NCBI RefSeq assembly: GCF_027887165.1
Contig: NC_077232.1
Location: forward strand, 6,791,391 to 6,855,390
From: Monodelphis domestica
Lineage: Eukaryota; Chordata; Mammalia; Didelphimorphia; Didelphidae
Length of the DNA stretch: 64,000 nucleotides
Direction of reading: 5' to 3'
Shown piece by piece: positions 56,901-64,000 of the stretch. A program made the translations under genes and the position numbers. Positions within the stretch are counted from its first letter, which is position 1; each line of letters begins with the position of its first letter. Below the pieces are notes generated by a model, which did not search any database, was not told the origin of the DNA, and saw nothing but the letters and a program-made list of their open reading frames with translations.

Positions 56901-58480
56901 TCACTAAAAAGCGGCTTTGGTTGGCCTGGGAGGGTCCTCAGCGGGGTGATGACCTGCTTGCCAAGGCCACCCAGGCACAAGGTAATGTACACCTGGAGGC
57001 GCCCAGTCTGTAGCGAGGAAGCCCTAGGTTCAAGTTCTGCCTCTGATGCCTTCTAGCTAAAGGAACATAAAGATTCAAAGAGCCCCAGAGAAGAAGGGAA
57101 TGCATTAAGGTATGGAGGAAGCTTAAGGAGGAACAAGGTACAGAAAGCGAGAAGGTCCAACATCAGCTGCTGTCTTTAGCACTGAAAAGCTCTGGATCTG
57201 GCCAGGTTGCCAAAAGGCATTGGCTGCCAATGAGAGAAGCTGACCCTGTCTCACAGGCGAGACACAGGGCTGGGGCATTCTGAGCAGGAGAGAGAAGACA
57301 CGGCCAGACATGCATCCCGGGAATATTCTCTTGGCAGCCATGTGGACGGGCAAAGCTGGAAACAGCCCATCAGTCCAGGGAGTTGGGGTGGTGTTGAGGC
57401 CTGCCTGGAGCAGGAGGTGATTGTCAGGGAACACTGAACCATCTGCCCTGCGAAAAATGAAAAATCTCTGCCCTCAAGGGGCTCAGATTCGACTGGGCTA
57501 TGCCCCAGAAAAGGAATGCAAAGTAGGAATCCAGACCCTTGGGCAGCACCCTGAAAGAAGACCCCAAATGTAGGCAGCAGAGGTGGGTGGGGCTTGCTTT
57601 GGCAGCACATATAACAGAAGGATGGCCTGCCTATGCAAAGTCGCAGAGGTGGGAGATTGGGGATGGGGCTGAGGAAGCTCTGTGGCTGAAAAGAGGGCCC
57701 TCTCCACAGAAGCAAAGCTTCAAGAGCTGTGGTTTGGGGTTGTTTTGGGGGGTCAGTGGGGTACAGGGTGAAGGCAAGTTGTTCCATTTTGCTGATGTCT
57801 GGTCTTAGACATCCAGGGTACCCGTTGGAGGTGTCCAGAAGGCTGCTGGAGGTGGAGAGAGGCTTGGGCAGGGCTGGATGGCGACGACCCAGGGGCACTG
57901 AATAGAGGTGGCAGTGGAGGGTGCTGATGGGACTGACCAGAGATGGTGGACAGAAGGGTGACTGGGGTGGTCATTCAGGCCGCCTCACACTTCTACAGAC
58001 GGGAAAACTGAGGCTCGGAGAAGAACAAGGAGGCCTGCCTCCATCTCTTACCTGCCACGCCACGCAGGGACGTCTGCACCGCGTCCACGCAGCTCTGGCA
58101 ACTCATCTGCACAGCGAACTCCAGCTGTGGGGCAGAAGGAGCAGCGGAGGGAGGGTGGAGCATGGCCATAAGGGGCGGGCCTAAGAGGAGGGAGGGGCTA
58201 TGCTGATAAGGAGTGTGTTTATGCTGATTAGAGGGCAGGGCCGTGTCTTGGGGTTGGGCTAGAAGCGAGGGCCAATAGAGGCGGTGCTGCCCAGTCCCAC
58301 GTGACTCGCTGCGAGGCAACCCCTGCCGACCCAAACCCGGATTAGGGTTCTCTCAGGAGCCAGGGCGGCCTGCCAATCCACCCTACAGTCCCTATCGAGA
58401 ACCACCTTCCCCCTCACCGTGCACACTGTACTGCTTTCCCCAACCCGCGCAGGTGCAGGCGCAGTCGCAGCCGACGCCAT
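53906..58480 (-). CDS. CCS: Copper chaperone for superoxide dismutase, eight coding exons
   Basis: Exons (minus): 58418-58480, 58052-58124, 55753-55890, 55266-55443, 54731-54791, 54347-54424, 54169-54272 and 53906-54059. All junctions are GT/AG and the phases close to 282 residues (human 274). Domain 1 has the copper-binding MxCxxC site as MSCQSC (Cys30, Cys33). Domain 2 is SOD1-like and keeps HIHQFGD and the zinc ligands in DHFNPDG, PHGGP and RHQGD. Domain 3 has the CxC site ICSCDG (Cys252, Cys254). CCS delivers copper to SOD1 and forms its disulfide in cytosol and mitochondrial intermembrane space. The N-terminus is eight residues longer than human and alanine-rich. It is head to head with CCDC87, sharing a promoter. 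Confidence 0.97.
56145..56310 (+). mobile_element. tRNA-derived SINE in CCS intron 2
   Basis: Starts ggggcagttaggaggctcag and has 'gagatggaaggtcctgggtt' and 'cacttaacccctattgccca'. The segment before the tail is shortened. It is antisense to CCS. Confidence 0.85.
56571..56771 (-). other. Unidentified coding-like open stretch, 67 codons
   Basis: One minus-strand frame stays open for 67 codons up to a stop at 56568-56570. It has a protein-like composition with a hydrophobic helix-like part ([12 protein letters not shown]), then [20 protein letters not shown]. The same frame opens again for about 45 codons at roughly 56385-56525 (containing [12 protein letters not shown]). No start codon leads it and splice sites around it are weak. 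It does not match CCS. I could not identify the parent; a decayed retrocopy or an alternative exon are both possible, as is chance. Confidence 0.3.
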
Positions 58481-58953
58481 CTTCGACCTCCTAGAGTCCA
58501 GACGACTGCCCTGCGACACCAGAAGTCAAACGGCAGGGGCGGGGCCTACGAGGCCTCCGGACTCTTACGTGACGTAGGCGGGTTTAGTCTCGGCCTTCTC
58601 TCCGCCTCCGGGCCCCGTTTAGCCACTCGCCGGGCAGATGGGCAAGAAGAAGGCGGGGCCACGAGACAGTCCCAATCTGTCTTGCCCGCGGTTAGCTATT
58701 CTCCATTCAGAATAGTCCAGAGGGTATTACGACACCTCAGATTCCCCGCCTCCCGGCTGATAGGCTCCGCTCTCTCTCCACTGTGTGCAACCATTGGCCG
58801 GGCTCCACAGCTGTAGTTCAGCCACTTCCTTTTCCGGTGTCTGTCGCCATGGCGACGCGTCCTGGCGTCCAGGCGTGTGGCACTGACTCCAGACTCCAGG
58901 TGACCTGGCTCTAAGGTCCAGCAGCAGCAGCAGTAGGAACAGCAGCACCAGCA
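58481..58953. promoter_or_regulatory. Bidirectional CCS/CCDC87 promoter
   Basis: Only 473 bases separate the two start codons, which point away from each other. The segment is CpG-rich and TATA-less. It has a CRE-like TGACGTA at 58570-58576, ATTGG at 58793-58797 and a perfect palindrome of RFX type at 58843-58856. Human CCS and CCDC87 are arranged the same way. Which elements serve which gene is inference: the CRE is nearer CCS and the palindrome nearer CCDC87. Confidence 0.8.
58843..58856. promoter_or_regulatory. RFX X-box-type palindrome upstream of CCDC87
   Basis: GTCGCCATGGCGAC is its own complement and differs from the ideal RFX X-box (GTTGCCATGGCAAC) by one base in each half. It lies 98 bases before the CCDC87 ATG. 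RFX2/RFX3 drive ciliary and spermatogenic genes, which fits the testis role of CCDC87. Confidence 0.55.
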
Positions 58954-61644
58954 ATGGAGCCGAGGAAGTACGGGCTGGGGCGAGGGAGGCGGCAGCCACC
59001 GCAGGACCGGACGGCGGATCCGGAGCTCCAAAAACTGTACCATCGACTCTTGCAGCCACTGTCGCTTTTCCCAAGCGATGTGGTCCCGGAGACCCCGGAG
59101 CCGCTGCCTACGCCAACAGAGGCTCGAGTAGGAGTCGAAGAGGTCTCTGGCCGGGACTCCTTCTTCATGGAGCAGCTGTCACCCGGCTCACTGTGCAAGT
59201 TGGTGGCGGAGCGGCTGTCCCATGTGGGTATCTCACCAGAGGTGCCCCTTGATGGCAGGCGGCGGCTGGCTGAGGTCATCCTGTCGGAGCTGCAGTATGG
59301 CTGGCAGATGCCCGAGCCTGAGCCGGGCCTCAGCCCAAGGGAACAGCAGCAGCTTCGCCAGCGTGTGGAGACTCACGTGGTGCTCTCAGCGGAGCAGCTA
59401 TTTCTGCGCTATCTGCACCTACTGATCACCCTGTCTGTCCCAGACTCTGTGCTCACTGAATCTGCCACGCTCACCCGCCTGTCTGCCTGCCTGGCCACCG
59501 ATTGCACCCGTTTCCTCACCAGCCCCCTCGTCTACTATCGCCTGGTCTTGGACTTCAAAGACCTGCTGGGCCTCCGCCCTTTCCTGAAGAAGGGCACTGG
59601 GACCAAGGCAGAGGATTACCGCAAGCAGGCTCTCATTCCCCAGCAGGCCGTGGGTACCTTCCAGGCTTCCAAGCTCTGTCCTCTACCCTGGCCACATAGC
59701 ACTGGCTTCTCCCAGATCCCATGCTCAGCCTTGAACATGAATTATTTGATCCACTTGAGCCGGCCAACAGATTTCCTAGCCAGGCCTTGTCTGGACCGGT
59801 TAAAAGGACTGAGGTCCATCCCAGACCTGGACCAGAGAAAGTATCTGCGATGGCTACCAACTCTACACCCCAGATCCCCCAAGATGTCTGAGGATAACCT
59901 TGCTAGGGAGCCTTATTCTCCAAGTAGTCTGAGTTTGGAAGGGGACATAGATTTGGATACCTTCCTGAAGCTCCACTTCCCCCGGAAATGCTACTCATTG
60001 CCCTGTCTGAGAGAAGGTTGGAAGCTTTCCAATGAACTGGGTATCCGTTCACCTCCCCCTCGAACCTTGACCCCTCTCATCCAGGAAAGTGAGACCAGCA
60101 CAGAGTCCTTCATGGGCACAGTTTCAGATGACCTCAGGTACATTATAAAAGACTTGGAAGTAGACTTGACCAGTAAGCCCAAGCCGAGCTCTACCTTGTC
60201 TCCTCTCCTAGGAGCCATGACCCGAGGCCCAAAAGGTGATCAGCGTGTAGAAGAGCTGCAGAGAACTCTAAAGGTCCTGCAAGAAGAAGAAGCTTCTGGA
60301 AAATGGGACTACAGGCCTAACCTGAAAACCCCAGAGCATCCACAGCCAGTTACAGTGGCTCTGAAGTTGAAAGATCAGACTGTGGTCCAGGCAGCAGCTG
60401 TTCGAGTCTCTGATCGGGCATTCCATGACAACTTCTATGTGAAGGAAGAAAATGTTCTCTATAATCACTTGTCTGGTGAGTTGGACAGCAGGCTCTTAAA
60501 AGAACTAGACACTGTGCTTTTTGCTGGGGATAGCATCCGGGAGATCTACAAGGAGCTCATGAGTCGAGTCTCTGCTGACCATTTGCAATTTGATAAGGGG
60601 CCTCTTGTGGAGCCCTCATCTAATATTGACTGGTCGGGTCTTATGGCTTCATCCTTACTGAACAAAGATCCCAAGAAACGGATCATCAACCCTATCCTGG
60701 ATGGCATTGGGAAACACAGGATACATTCCGTAAACTCTGAGCCACTTCCGCCTCCAGCAACCCCACAGCGTGGTAAGCATTGGGTCAGACACAAGAACTC
60801 CTGGATGCGCTGGTGGAGGGCTACCCTGACCTCTGATGACTACTTCATGTTCCTAGCCACTCAGGAGTGTGATTTCCTCCATGTCATCTTCCACATGTAC
60901 CCTGAGGACGAACCTATAGAAGTTCCTGTCGTCATCAGTGATAGTATGGAACTTCCACTCCCACCTCCATTGTTACAAGAGGAGGAGACTGGGGACTTTG
61001 TGCCAGGTGTCTGGGATGTCAACACAGTCTTAGAGGATGGTCTGGGAGCTGAAGGGATCAAATCCCTGGGGGACCGCAGGAAAGCAAGGCAACTTCAGAA
61101 GCGACTAGAGAAAATCTGGACAGCCCTGCAGGTGCCTGACAAAGACCGGCTGGACATGGCCATCAAATATAGCACTAATGCCCGAATAGGACAGCTCCCT
61201 GCTCTGGTGAAGGCCTGGGAGAAGGCCTTAACCCCTATCCAGGAACGAGAGCTCTTGTTAGCACAGTTGGAGCGTTTTGAGCAAGAAGCTTCAGACCCCA
61301 ACCGCTTCTTTTTAAAGGTTGATTATGACCTTTGGCGCTGGACGGAAGAGTCCCAGATCCGTAATGACTTATATACAAAGATCAGTTCAGTGGAGAAATT
61401 TCTGAACAAGCTCCTTCAGGATATCCAGACTGCCTTTGGGGACTCAGTGACATACAAGGGACGGTGTTATCTGGAGAAAATGAAGAGGGACAAAGTTGAG
61501 ATGTTGTACTGGCTACAACAAGAACGTAGAGCCAAGGGGCTGGTCCGAGTCCAAAAGGGCTCACGACTGCCTTCCCTCAATCCTAAAAATACCGGAAACT
61601 CTGGAAGCGGGGGCAGTCTCATCTCCTCTCCCAGAAATGTCTAA
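58954..61644 (+). CDS. CCDC87: Coiled-coil domain-containing protein 87, single exon
   Basis: An uninterrupted frame of 896 codons with no introns, as in human CCDC87 (about 849 residues). Shared stretches include LYHRLLQPLSLFP near the N-terminus, SEQLFLRYLHLL, LCPLPWPHSTGF, VRVSDRAFHDNF, YNHLSGELD, YKELMSRVSADHL and VEMLYWLQQERR near the C-terminus. Predicted helical or coiled segments lie near residues 430-450 (glutamate-rich EELQRTLKVLQEEEA) and 690-730. No signal peptide or membrane segment. In mouse the protein is testis-enriched and needed for normal sperm function. The ATG follows a CAG-rich 5'UTR (58919-58952). It is divergent from CCS. The extra length relative to human is spread over several low-conservation regions. 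Confidence 0.94.
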   Translation: MEPRKYGLGRGRRQPPQDRTADPELQKLYHRLLQPLSLFPSDVVPETPEPLPTPTEARVGVEEVSGRDSFFMEQLSPGSLCKLVAERLSHVGISPEVPLDGRRRLAEVILSELQYGWQMPEPEPGLSPREQQQLRQRVETHVVLSAEQLFLRYLHLLITLSVPDSVLTESATLTRLSACLATDCTRFLTSPLVYYRLVLDFKDLLGLRPFLKKGTGTKAEDYRKQALIPQQAVGTFQASKLCPLPWPHSTGFSQIPCSALNMNYLIHLSRPTDFLARPCLDRLKGLRSIPDLDQRKYLRWLPTLHPRSPKMSEDNLAREPYSPSSLSLEGDIDLDTFLKLHFPRKCYSLPCLREGWKLSNELGIRSPPPRTLTPLIQESETSTESFMGTVSDDLRYIIKDLEVDLTSKPKPSSTLSPLLGAMTRGPKGDQRVEELQRTLKVLQEEEASGKWDYRPNLKTPEHPQPVTVALKLKDQTVVQAAAVRVSDRAFHDNFYVKEENVLYNHLSGELDSRLLKELDTVLFAGDSIREIYKELMSRVSADHLQFDKGPLVEPSSNIDWSGLMASSLLNKDPKKRIINPILDGIGKHRIHSVNSEPLPPPATPQRGKHWVRHKNSWMRWWRATLTSDDYFMFLATQECDFLHVIFHMYPEDEPIEVPVVISDSMELPLPPPLLQEEETGDFVPGVWDVNTVLEDGLGAEGIKSLGDRRKARQLQKRLEKIWTALQVPDKDRLDMAIKYSTNARIGQLPALVKAWEKALTPIQERELLLAQLERFEQEASDPNRFFLKVDYDLWRWTEESQIRNDLYTKISSVEKFLNKLLQDIQTAFGDSVTYKGRCYLEKMKRDKVEMLYWLQQERRAKGLVRVQKGSRLPSLNPKNTGNSGSGGSLISSPRNV

Positions 61645-62708
61645 ACAGCAAACACCAGCCCCTTCTCTAGATCCTGTCCCACCTGGTCCCCCAAATGGAT
61701 CACTGAAGAAAGCCAGGTCTCAGGAACATAGGACTTCTCCTTAAGGAGATCTTCACTGAGTTCATATTTTATTATAACAGATGCCATAGCTTTAGGATTA
61801 AAATTACTGTTTTACAAAAGGATTCACTGGCCCCAAGTTGGCTGGGTAATTTCAAGTCTTGTGCAGTCAATATAACCTACATCAAAATGATTGTGTCTGA
61901 ACTTTGGTCAAATGAGACTTGCCAAGTAAAACAAAACTGAGAGGACCTCTTTAGTTATTCATTCTATTCTTATTCTGAGGGACACTTGAGTTGAGACTAG
62001 TTGCTGAGGAAGAGATTAAAAAAAGGCCTGTCTCGGGTCTGGCTTAATCAGCGGTTACTGAAGGCTGTGGCTGATAGGGTGTGACTTCACTCCATCCCAC
62101 TCTCATGACTCTTCTGCCTGTTATTGACAAAACTGTATATTTGTTCTCTGGGCCTCCTTGAAGGTGGGGCAGACACTATCAGTGAACCCAGAGCATCTCA
62201 AACTTTTGCTGGGAGTAGATTTTGAAAGGGAAGAATATGGAGAAAGAGAGCCTATGCTCGGCTCTGTTAAGGGAGATTTAGGACAGGAATCGGGGGCATC
62301 ATGAAGACCCCGAATGTCTGAGGAAGAGATAGGAAAAGTAAAGACACACTTCCAGTTTTGCTGACCTTTGTCTTCAATGGAGCTGAAGTCTAATAGAGGA
62401 ATTCATTGAGGCTTCTTTGGATTCTAGAGGTCTAGGAGGGTCTTTAAAGATCTTGAGCCTATGACTCTGGGGTATGGTCCCTTCCCCCACTCCTGTCCCC
62501 CTATAAGCCAGGTTATGATTGATACTCAACCAAATATACATCTATTGGAGACCCTGTGCTTCAGCCCCAGGGATTTGTTTATAAATCAGAGGAGGAAACA
62601 TTAGAATAAGGATGTTAGTAATCAGGAAGGAGGTTCACTGACCACTTGAGTCAGGACTTGGAAGTGGGAAAGGGAATATACTTTCATCCAAGCTTCTTTC
62701 TCTTAAGC
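61645..62708 (+). other. CCDC87 3'UTR and downstream flank
   Basis: After the stop, the first plausible poly(A) signal is ATTAAA at 61797-61802. A second open frame runs over the CCDC87 end to 61744 but is a shadow. From about 61820 to 62708 I recognise no gene and no clear repeat. Confidence 0.5.
61797..61802 (+). terminator. Candidate poly(A) signal ATTAAA of CCDC87
   Basis: First ATTAAA after the stop codon, about 150 bases downstream. No AATAAA precedes it. Confidence 0.45.
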
Positions 62709-63057
62709 CTGTGATAGGGAACCTGTGGCACACATGACAAAGAGGGTATGCAGAGTTCTCTCTGTAGGCCTGTGTGCCCCACCCCCTAGCCACAGTTTCT
62801 TACTAGAAAGGCAGAGGGACTCAAGCTGAGCTTCTCCCCTCCCCCTCTCCACTGTGCCTGACAACCTTTTCTCACATCACCAGCCCCTCTGCCCATAACT
62901 CAATGAGAGCACTTATTTCCACCCAGGCTAAGGAAAATCCTCACTTCACCCACCCCTCTGCCTAGCAGCCCAATTGGAGCACTTTCTCCCTCCCCTGTGT
63001 GAGGTAAGGGGCAGGGTAGGGCATGGCACATGGTATCTAAAAGGTTCGCCATTACTG
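62709..63057. mobile_element. Non-autonomous hAT DNA transposon
   Basis: The ends are CTGTGATAGGGAACCTGTGG and the complement CAGTAATGGCGAACCTTTTA, the same family as 3022-3300. The flanking eight bases are TCTTAAGC and CCCTAAGC (six of eight match), consistent with a decayed target duplication. The 349-base interior has no transposase frame. Confidence 0.7.
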
Positions 63058-63379
63058 CCCTAAGCCCTAGGATTCTCTGCTTGATTCACTTTCAGTATTA
63101 TGACCCATTTTCCCCAGTATGGACTGACTGATTATAAGGCTGATTGTGAGCCCTGTAGGAGTAAATGGACAGGTCACAAATGGAAAGATTTGTTTTCTTT
63201 ACTACCTAAAACAAATTATGCAGTCTTATAAATCAACTAGATAAACAACCCTGAACATCTGAGGTTTGATTTTTCTAATATACTCTAATCTTAGCATTTA
63301 TCTATTGGTCAAAATACAATATTTTTCAAATGCATAAACATACACACACATACATACATATACACACACATATATGTGT
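63058..63379. other. Intergenic sequence with a CA/TA microsatellite
   Basis: Nothing recognised up to about 63335. An impure (CA)n/(TA)n tract (acacacacatacatacatat type) lies at 63340-63380, abutting the next SINE. Confidence 0.7.
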
Positions 63380-63576
63380 TGTTTTTTTTCCTAAAACCCT
63401 CACTTTCCATCTTGGAATTAATACTAAGTATTGGTTCCAAAGCAAAAGAGTGGTAAGGGCTAGGCAGTGGGGTTTAGGGTCACACAGCTGGGAAGTGTCT
63501 GGAGCCACATTTGAACCAAGGGCCTCTTGTCTTTAGACCTGGCTCTTAATCCACTGAGCCACCTCCCTGTCCTTCT
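63380..63576 (-). mobile_element. Antisense tRNA-derived SINE
   Basis: Poly(T), 'aaaccctcactttccatctt', 'gggctaggcagtggggttta', 'acatttgaaccaagggcctc' and 'aatccactgagccacctccc'. Near full length with a small deletion. Confidence 0.88.
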
Positions 63577-63748
63577 ATATTTATATCTTACAAAACCTGT
63601 GATTTCATCAAAGAATCTAATGAGGAGCTTTTTCCACCAATGTAGATTTACGCCTGGTCTACAACTTAGTCTTAGCAACCTGCTCTGGGCACTGAGAAAG
63701 TAGGATCCTAGATTTCAAACTCAGAGGGGCCTTAGAATCATCTAGTCC

Positions 63749-63835
63749 GGAGGGCAGCTTAGGTAGCTCAGTAGATTGAGAACCAGGCCTAGAGACAGGA
63801 GGCCCTGGGTTCAAATGTGGACTCAGAGCTCTTTC
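63749..63835 (+). mobile_element. SINE head fragment
   Basis: A box region 'taggtagctcagtagattga' and B box GGTTCAAATGT, then the copy stops at 'ggactcagagct'. 3'-truncated. Confidence 0.8.
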
Positions 63836-64000
63836 TTCTGGAGTTCTCTAAATACACTTTACCAGTTGCCCTCCTACATTCATACAGAAATAAATGGAGA
63901 CATATGCAAATACATGATTAGATAGAGATGCATTCACACACATATCCCATATGTATGTTCTCAGATGCACATGCACACACAATGTCTGTGTTTTTAGGGA
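63836..64000. other. Window end, nothing recognised
   Basis: AC-rich sequence (acacacatatcccatatgta type) without an identifiable element. Confidence 0.6.

Larger units (their letters stand above)
55891..58051 (-). other. CCS: CCS intron 2
   Basis: This is the only long CCS intron besides the short ones downstream. It holds the SINE at 56145-56310, an unidentified coding-like stretch at 56571-56771, and a (GGA/GGAA)-rich stretch at about 56794-56820. The part 57000-57980 has open frames on both strands without recognisable domains. Confidence 0.85.

Noticed and set aside
57251-57898. 215-codon minus-strand frame in CCS intron 2
   Set aside because: Proline/serine/leucine-rich without a recognisable fold; the true CCS exons splice around it. 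Kept only as intron sequence.
1-64000. CRISPR arrays, operons, toxin-antitoxin or other prokaryotic systems
   Set aside because: Intron-bearing genes, CpG promoters and mammalian retroposons exclude a prokaryotic origin. The repeated blocks are SINEs with irregular spacing and flanking duplications, not a repeat-spacer array.

Overview
This is vertebrate nuclear DNA, and the repeats point to a marsupial. Multi-exon genes have GT/AG introns and CpG-rich promoters. The intergenic DNA is full of a tRNA-derived SINE whose Pol III A box (TGGCTCAGTGG) and B box (GGTTCAAATCT) are still legible, SINEs with RTE/BovB-like tails, L1 3' ends, MIR-like SINEs, hAT DNA transposons and solo LTRs. I cannot fix the species; an opossum or an Australian marsupial would both fit.

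Four host genes are supported, in the order known from human 11q13.2 but inverted here. RBM4 (minus, coding exons 7150-11482, 5' exon near 11.75-11.83 kb, probable terminal 3'UTR exon 4995-5419) is preceded on the same strand by RBM14 (minus, 18995-26699). CCS, the copper chaperone for SOD1 (minus, eight coding exons, 53906-58480), follows. The single-exon CCDC87 (plus, 58954-61644) is head to head with CCS across a promoter of about 470 bp. Coding lengths worked out from splice phases are RBM4 367 aa, RBM14 675 aa, CCS 282 aa and CCDC87 896 aa. All are close to their human counterparts as I remember them.

RBM4 and RBM14 are tandem RRM proteins of splicing and transcription. RBM14 exon 1 ends in the phase needed to join RBM4 exon 3, and also RBM4 exon 2, in frame. 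The RBM14-RBM4 read-through product known in human (CoAZ type) therefore looks possible here as well.

From about 28 to 53.6 kb lies a gene-free block of nested L1, SINE, RTE-like and LTR insertions. One segment in it, about 37.1-37.7 kb, does not look like a repeat: it is CpG-bearing and carries CCAAT boxes, a GC box and an RFX-like half site. I see no bacterial, CRISPR or defence-type system. The leads I consider most useful are the fusion-compatible exon phases, the orphan promoter-like island, a perfect RFX-type palindrome upstream of CCDC87, an unidentified coding-like stretch in CCS intron 2, and the mosaic RBM4/RBM4B identity of the RBM4 gene.
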